In this document: piece after piece, positions 57,829 to 64,000 of the stretch
Layout: each line of letters begins with the position of its first letter
Numbering within the stretch: position 1 is the first letter of the stretch
Source of the DNA: Physcomitrium patens
Lineage: Eukaryota; Streptophyta; Bryopsida; Funariales; Funariaceae
Reading direction: 5' to 3'
NCBI RefSeq assembly: GCF_000002425.4
Contig: NC_037263.1
Span: 8,000,917 to 8,064,916 of the forward strand
DNA: 64,000 nucleotides
Translations under genes and position numbers: made by a program
Notes under the pieces: model-generated
Told to the model about the DNA's origin: nothing
What the model saw: the letters and a program-made list of their open reading frames with translations, nothing else
The model's database searches: none

Positions 57829-58194
57829 CTAATGAGCCTTCCCGAATCCTACAACTACCTTATTGTGGCATTGGAGTCCACCAAGCTAAAAGAGCTTACA
57901 ATGGATTATGTGATGGCAAGACTTGCCCATGAAGTAACCAAGAAGAAAGAAAAGGAGCCTCAAAGTGAAGATTCAGTACTCTACTTATATCAAGGCAAGG
58001 ACAACTGTTCAAATCAACGAGGTAATGTCAAATCTTGCTTCATTTGTAGCAAAGTAGGCCATTTTGCTCGAAATTGCTATAAAGGCAAAAAGATGAAGAA
58101 GGAGAATGCAAATAGTGTACAAGATGAGTTTAGAGGACAAGATTATGTATTCACGGCAACAAATGGGATCTTTATGGCTATCATGTCAAGATAG
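57829..58194 (+). pseudogene. H gag, second part
   Basis: Resumes LMSLPESYNYLIVALES at the CTAAT duplication. Intact zinc knuckle CFICSKVGHFARNC. Ends TAG at 58192, homologous to the I gag stop. Confidence 0.88.
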
Positions 58195-61100
58195 ATTGTG
58201 GATTCATATTATTCCAAGCATAGGATACCTTATAAGTATTCATTTGGCACTTATGAGGCTATTCCAACATCAAACATGGTATTGGTAGATAGTGGTATAT
58301 GTGAAGCCATTGGAATTGGCTCTATTATAGTGGAGGTAGTTGTGAATGGACAAACCAATAGGATCAAACTCAAAAATGTCCTTCATTTGTCTAAGATGAA
58401 GTAAAACCTATTTTCGGTGAGTAAACTTATAATAGAAGGTTTTAAAGTTCAATTTGACATGAATGGATGTTTTGTAAGAACATTGAGTGGAGATAAGGTC
58501 TTCAAAGGCTTGAAAGAGGGAAATTTGTACTACTTCATTTGTAAGAAGGTGAATAGAGTGGAGGTAGCTGCATTTATTGAGTTTACATCAAACCAAGACA
58601 AGTTGAATATATGGCATCATCGCCTTGGCCATTTGAATGTGAAGAGCATGAGATAGCTCAAGATCATGGTAATTGGCTTAGATCTTGGCAATACAAATCA
58701 TAATACAAAACAACTTGTATGTGAAGGATGCATACAAGGTAAACAACAAAGGGTCTCATTTCGAAAGAGTGTAGCAACACGTGCTACCAAGTTGCTAGAG
58801 ATTGTCCATTCAGATGTATGTAGACCTATGAAGAATACAAGTATTGGAGGATCAAGGTATTTTCTTATTTTTATTGATGATTACGTAAGAAAGATTTGGA
58901 TCTACATTCTTAAAGCCAAGAGTGAATGCTTTTTGAGGTTTAAGGAGTTTAAAGCACTTATTGAGAAAGAAAGTGAATGCAAGTTTAAGGTGTTGCATAC
59001 AGACAATGAAGGTGAGTACATGTCTAAGAAATTTGATGTTTATTTGAAGAATGAAGGAATTGCTAAACAAACCACAACTCCATACACTCCACAAAAAAAT
59101 GGTGTTGTTGAAAGGATAAATCAAACCATTGTAGAGATGGCAAGGAACATGCTTCATGCTCAAAATCTTGGCTATGAGTTTTGGGCGGAAGCTATGGTGA
59201 ATGTAGTGTATACAAGAAATAGATGTCCAACAAGTGCTCTTGCATCAATGACACCACAAGAAGCTTGGAGTAGACGACAACCTTGCATTTTCCATATGAG
59301 GATCTTTGATTGCATTGCATATGCAAAAACACCAAATTGTATGAGGTCCAAACTTGATGCAAAAGGTACAAAATGTGTGTTTCTTGGTTATTTTGAAGGT
59401 ACTAAGGCATATAGGCTAATGTGCTTGGAAACCAAGAAGATCATCAAAAGTCATGATGTTGAATTTTTGGAGTACAAGAGTGCTTCTGAGCACTTGGAGA
59501 TGTGTCCAAGTGGGAGTAATGGTGTGTTTGTGGACACATCTTTGAATTCAGCAAAGAAACAAGAAGATGAAGACAATGAAGATGATGAAGTTGAAAAGCC
59601 AAAAAAGGTTGAAAAGATGAAGGTTCTTATAATTGCTAGGACCAGCAATGAAAGAAATGAAGATGTTGAAAATTGGAATGATGATAATGATGAAGAGTAC
59701 CAACTATTGAGTGAAAAATGATAAAGTTTAAGAGTTGGAAAAGAACAAGGAGTGCAAGAAGGTGAATTTTCTTCTATAAGTGAAAGGAAATATCCTTTGA
59801 GAGAAAGAAGACAAAGTGGCGAATAGTTAATAAAGAACATGCAAATGTTACTCTTCTTGCTGATCTATTATCTTTGTATGATGCTATGAAGTGTGAAGAT
59901 GCAATCAAGTTGGAGAAGGCTATGGAAGAAGAGTACCAATCTCTTATAGACAATAGTACATGGAAATTGATATCTCTTCTAGCAAATCGATCTAGTGTTG
60001 GTTATAAGTGGGTGTTTAGGACTAAAAGAGATGCAATGGGTGTGGTGGTGAGGCATAAGGCAAGATTAGTTGCAAAAAGATACTCACAAGTTGCTAGAAT
60101 TGATTTCAATGAGACTAATGCACCCATTGCCAAATTCACCACCATTAGGACCACTGTAGCAATTGAGGTAGAAATGGATTTGGAAATACACCAAATGGAT
60201 GTAAAGACGGCCTTTTTGAATGGACAATTACAAGAAGACATTTATATAGACTAATCTCAAGGATTTGTACAACAAGGCAAAGAACATCTTATGTGTAAAT
60301 TGAAGAAATTCTTGTATAGATTGAAACAATTACCAAGGGCATGGTACCAACGAATTGACACCTTCTTTATCAATGAAGGATTTCTGAGGAGTGAAGCTGA
60401 TCATTCATTGTACGTGATGCAATCTAGAGAATTTTTGTTGATTGTAATCTTTTATGTTGATGATTTGATCATCTTGGCTAACAATATGGAAAAGATGGAT
60501 TGGATGAAGGTCAAATTAGAGAAGAAATATGAGATGAGTGATTTGGGAGAATTGCACTATTACTTGGGAGTAGAATTTGTAAGAGATCATGGTAACAAGA
60601 CCATTACAATGAGCCAAGTAAGTATATTGAAGAAGTGTTGAAACGATTCAATATAGAGGAGTGCAAGCCTATTGGAACACCCTTGGAGGCAAATTTGAAG
60701 TTAATGAAGCTCACAGATGAGGAGTTTGCATAAGTTGAAGGTGAGATGCAAAGTGTTCTATATAAGGCAGCAGTAGGCTCATTCATATATGCAATGGTAG
60801 CCACAAGAGTGGATCTTGCATATGCGGTGAGTGTTGTAAGCCAACACATATCTAAGGCTGGACCAATGCATTGGAAAATGGTAAAGAAGATATTGAGATA
60901 CTTAAAAGGTACAAAAGACTTCAAATTGTACCTTGGTAGTAAGAACATTGACTTGCAAGGTTATTGTGATGTGGATTGGACTAGAAATGCAAATGATAGA
61001 AGATCCACAACAGGATATATGTTCTTTATTGGAGTAGGAGCCATTTCATGGAATTGTAAGAGACAACCTACTATTGCAAGATCAATGATGGAGGCAGAGT

Positions 61101-61420
61101 ATATGGCAACAAGTCATTGTGCAATAGAGGTATCTTGGATAAGACAACTCTTAGAAAATATTGGTCTAGTGCAATTAAAAGCAACTCTAATTATGTATGA
61201 CAATCAAAGATGTCTTGCATTTGCCAAGAATCCAAAACACCACTCAACGACCAAATACATTGATGTTCAACATCATTTCATATGAGAGAAGATTGAAGAT
61301 GGAATAATAGGTATGAAGTATTGTGCTACAAATGACATGCTTGCTAATATGCTTACAAAGGTATTAGTGAAGGATAGACATCATGACTTGATTCAGAGAT
61401 TAGAATTAAAAGCCTTTTGA
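58195..61420 (+). pseudogene. H pol: protease, integrase, RT, RNase H
   Basis: The protease is damaged: DSG of I reads DSY here. A long open frame 58666-59721 carries the zinc region end (CEGCIQGKQ) and integrase with all three catalytic residues (VHSDVCRPM, LHTDNEGEY, GVVERIN). RT is at 59874-60700 with QMDVKTAFLNG and YVDD intact; RNase H at 60746-61285 (GYCDVDWTRNANDRRS, where the second Asp region is altered). The tail is longer than in I (VLVKDRHHDLIQRLELKAF). Stops at 58402, 58654, 59719, 60252 and a frameshift at about 60620. Confidence 0.88.
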
Positions 61421-61438
61421 ATATTAGCAATGTGAGAG

Positions 61439-61741
61439 TGTTGAAGATTAGCAAATACTTGCTTAGTTACAACCACATAGAAATTAAGCATAGTATATTG
61501 CTAATAGAAAAAATATAGCAAAGAGTTAAAGTAAATTATTGTGGTGGCATCAAAGATTTAGTTGGATGAGGTAGAAATGGATGTAATATCAAAAAGATGG
61601 AAGTTGCCTCGTTGATGAGCAAACCACCACCTATAAGTAAAGAGTGTTGGAAGTAAGAGTTATCTTTTTCTACACTTCTCTTAGACTACAGTCCTTGCTG
61701 ATTCTAAGTGTTTGTAGCTTTTAGACTTCTTTTCTTCAATA
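61439..61741 (+). repeat. H 3' LTR
   Basis: TGTTGAAGATT to TTCTTCAATA, 303 bp like the 5' copy. Confidence 0.88.
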
Positions 61742-61746
61742 AAATG

Positions 61747-62437
61747 TGTGTAAAAATTTATAAAAATTTAATAGTGCACTTAGAGGATACTTGGATTTTG
61801 ATACAAGAAGATATCTAAAGTTGGCAGTTTGAGGTTGGATAGAGTTTCTATGATATTTGAAGATCTACTAGTCTGATTAAGGTGAAATTTGGCATGGTTT
61901 TAGAAGACTTAAATATCATTCTACACATCAATTTTGAGTTGAAGTTAATAGTTGAAAAAGAAAAAATCACTACTGAAACATTTGCATCAACTTTCAAGTT
62001 GGCAGCCAAGTAATATTAGTGTGGATTTTGGACGTTTTCTCATTATATATAAGTTGGATTGAGGTAAATTCTTTTGAAGCACATAGAAGACTTATAGTGG
62101 TATTTGTGTTCAAAAATTTGTTATAAGTGGATGATTAGATTAGGAGCTACAACTTGCTAAAGTTTACTGAATAGAATTAAGGTTATAGAGAAAATTCAAA
62201 ATTATCTAATTATGAAAGTAACAAGGCAATTGGAGTTTATATATGGTTTAAATTACTAAAAAGAGTATTTTTGAATATTTTATATTGAATTTAAGCACTT
62301 TTGAATTAAAATTCAAATTGTATTCTTCTTATAAGGATGAAATATAATAGGATTTTTGAGTACTTATAAAATACAATCGAATCTTCTATAGTAAGATATC
62401 TTGTGCATTTTCAAAGAAGATGATATATCATACAACA
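61747..62437 (+). repeat. K 3' LTR, piece 3
   Basis: Non-coding, AT-rich. The last 54 bases (TTCTATAGTAAGATATC and so on, to CATACAACA) align with the D LTR end (TTCTACAGCCAGGTGC to TACGACA), which fixes this as the LTR 3' end. Confidence 0.7.
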
Positions 62438-64000
62438 ATATGAAATATGGACTGGATCTTCATAGACTTCGATAGATATAATTGTTAAGTAATAGGATTA
62501 ATTTGTTTGCTAATAGAAAAAGGTCCAAGCCTATGATAGTCCAACTTGTCATAAAGATGAGTAGTCTTGATATTCCAATGAAGTAGCCATACCTTATCAT
62601 CTATATTGAATTGTGGTTATTCCTTATAATAAGTATCTGTATTAATTTTTTATCATTCTTAAGCTTCCAATAATTATGCTTTATTGTTACATGTAGCTAT
62701 GACAAACAATTAGCCCAATCTTTTGCAACAAGATTATCAACTTTTGAAAAGTCAAAAATATCAAATCATGGATAATAACCATAATTGGCAAAGAAATATA
62801 TTTATTCAGTAGAAGAATGTATCAAATTATTGTACGCAAACTCTACGAATGGTAAAAGAGTTGTCTAATTACTTTGATGATAGTTGATGGTACACCTCAA
62901 GTATTGCTCCAAAACTTGATTCATCTATTTTGTTTATCCATCAATTTATAGATGAAAAGGCAAAGAGAGTTTTATATCCACCTTTAATATTTTAAAAATG
63001 ATTTTTTAAAATCTTGATATAAATTGAGTCCTCCTATCTGATATAATATCTTTAAGCAATCCATAATAGAGATAGATGTTATTAAAAATAACCTTAGTCA
63101 TTTCTTCACTTGTGATAGATTTTATATATGGTACAAAATGTGCCATCTTAGTAAAATAATCTAATACTATAAATATAGAATCATACAAATCTGAGATTGA
63201 AAGATCCATAATAAAATCCATAGAAATATAAGACCACAGTTGTTTTGGAATAGGTAAAGACTAAAGAAGTCCATAAGATCAATGGTGAGGAGTTTTGGAT
63301 CTTGAAAAAATATCATATAATTATAAAAAGTCTTTAACTGCCTTTCACATTTAATGCCATCAAAAATCTCTTGATATTAGCTCCAATGTCTTATTGTATC
63401 CAAAATATTTAGTTGTTGGAAAGTCATGACGAGTTTGAAGAATACATAATTATGTTCTATCTTTTCAAATATATAATTATTCCTTAAAATAGAATAGGTT
63501 GTTCTTGAATTCAAACTCAAAGATATCAAGAGAATTAAAAGAATTTTTTTTAATATCTTGGACGAGAGGATCAAAGAACATACTTGATTGAATTTGCTTA
63601 AAAAAACATTTAATCAATGATTAATTTTGATTTTTTTGCTCAAAGACAAAAATGTTCAAGCTTCATGAATATTGTTCTTTGTTGATTAAAAGATGCATTT
63701 CCTATTTTTTGTGTAAGATAAGAATGTCTAGAAAGAAAGTCGGATAAACCTTATTATTTTTTAGATTGATAAATGATCTTGAAATCAAATCTTAATAATG
63801 ACATGCTCTAATGAGCTTGCCAATAATTTAAAATACGTGCTAATATGAAATATTTAAGATTCTTGTGATCTATGTATATGATGACTAGACTTGAAGCGCC
63901 TTCTAAATAATGATGTAATTTTTGAAATGAATTCATAATTGCAAGGAGTTCTTTGTCATAGATTTCATAATTAATCTCAACTATTGAAAATTTTCTAGAA
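62438..64000 (-). pseudogene. Element F: pol of an old chromodomain gypsy element, outermost host
   Basis: Minus-strand text starts at ESMKIQSIFH (before the chromodomain, cut by K) and goes back through the integrase core (63006-63221; MDFIMDLSISDLYDS, with SDRRTQF where SDRGTQF is usual), the finger (about 63300-63450) and RNase H (63700 to the edge; NYEI region). Every domain is broken by stops. RT, gag and LTRs are outside the window. Closest to A and C. Confidence 0.8.

Larger units (their letters stand above)
50844..61741 (+). mobile_element. Element H: Ty1/copia retrotransposon, split by I
   Basis: 303-bp LTRs (50844-51146 and 61439-61741) and a perfect AAATG duplication (50839-50843, 61742-61746). 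Net length about 5.2 kb. Order: LTR, half-tRNA primer site, leader, gag [I inserted], protease, integrase, RT, RNase H, LTR. Several stops. Confidence 0.9.
11560..62437 (+). mobile_element. Element K: gypsy element of the D/E lineage holding most of the window
   Basis: Plus-strand integrase, C-terminal domain, 3' hairpin, polypurine tract and 3' LTR of an element related to D and E. Its 5' part is left of the window. Insertions inside the visible part are A (left edge), S3, C and H. The 3' LTR is recovered in three pieces, with the CATAG and AAATG duplications marking the joins, and ends ATACAACA at 62437, where the gypsy pol of F resumes. Confidence 0.75.

Noticed and set aside
1-64000. Host gene, tRNA, rRNA, CRISPR array or bacterial operon
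   Set aside because: All long frames match retrotransposon gag-pol or lie in LTRs; no cloverleaf, rRNA or spaced direct repeats were seen.

Overview
The window is plant nuclear DNA made, as far as can be read, entirely of retrotransposons inserted into one another. No host gene, tRNA, rRNA or CRISPR array was found. Evidence for a plant: Ty3/gypsy and Ty1/copia pol genes of plant type, copia primer sites matching the plant initiator tRNA-Met, and CCCTAAA-like arrays in two LTRs. The chromodomain elements A, B, C and F resemble the Tf1/sushi-like group, which in land plants is known mainly from mosses and lycophytes. A non-seed plant is therefore my best guess, as an inference. The DNA is AT-rich and has one assembly gap (40586-40855).

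Layout by insertion level. Level 0: F (minus, 62438-64000, cut by the window edge). Level 1: K (plus, 11560-62437), inserted in F. Level 2, all in K: A (plus, up to 11559), solo LTR S3 (11804-14569), C (minus, 15511-50545, TSD CATAG) and copia H (plus, 50844-61741, TSD AAATG). Level 3: copia J (minus, 1-353), solo LTR S1 (1858-3186) and B (minus, 3351-9510, TSD GATAT) in A; solo LTR S2 (16928-26294) and D (minus, 29014-48284) in C; copia I (plus, 52173-57828, TSD CTAAT) in H. Level 4: G (plus, 18181-26210) in S2 and E-a (minus, 32843-43002) in D. Level 5: E-b, a collapsed remnant (34388-35914) in E-a. K's 3' LTR is split into three pieces (15151-15510, 50551-50843, 61747-62437) that sum to 1344 bp.

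Four lineages are present. (1) A, B, C and F: chromodomain gypsy elements with 5-bp TSDs where these can be checked. B and C have an 11-nt primer site complementary to their own LTR, and A, B and C carry a short ORF after the chromodomain (here ORF3). (2) D, E, K, S1 and S2: gypsy elements without a chromodomain, LTRs of about 1.3-1.8 kb sharing terminal motifs, probable 4-bp TSDs, and a hairpin beside the polypurine tract. (3) G: a gypsy element with a tRNA-Asp-like primer site, most of its integrase deleted, and an extra coiled-coil ORF after pol. (4) H, I and J: copia elements primed on the anticodon region of tRNA-iMet. S3 is an unassigned 2.77-kb solo LTR.

No element here looks able to move by itself: all visible gag-pol genes carry stops, frameshifts or deletions. 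Many stops are explained by C-to-T or G-to-A changes. G has the most similar LTR pair (about 7 differences in 699 bp by eye), against about 18 in 421 for B and 25 in 493 for I, so G is probably the youngest of these three.
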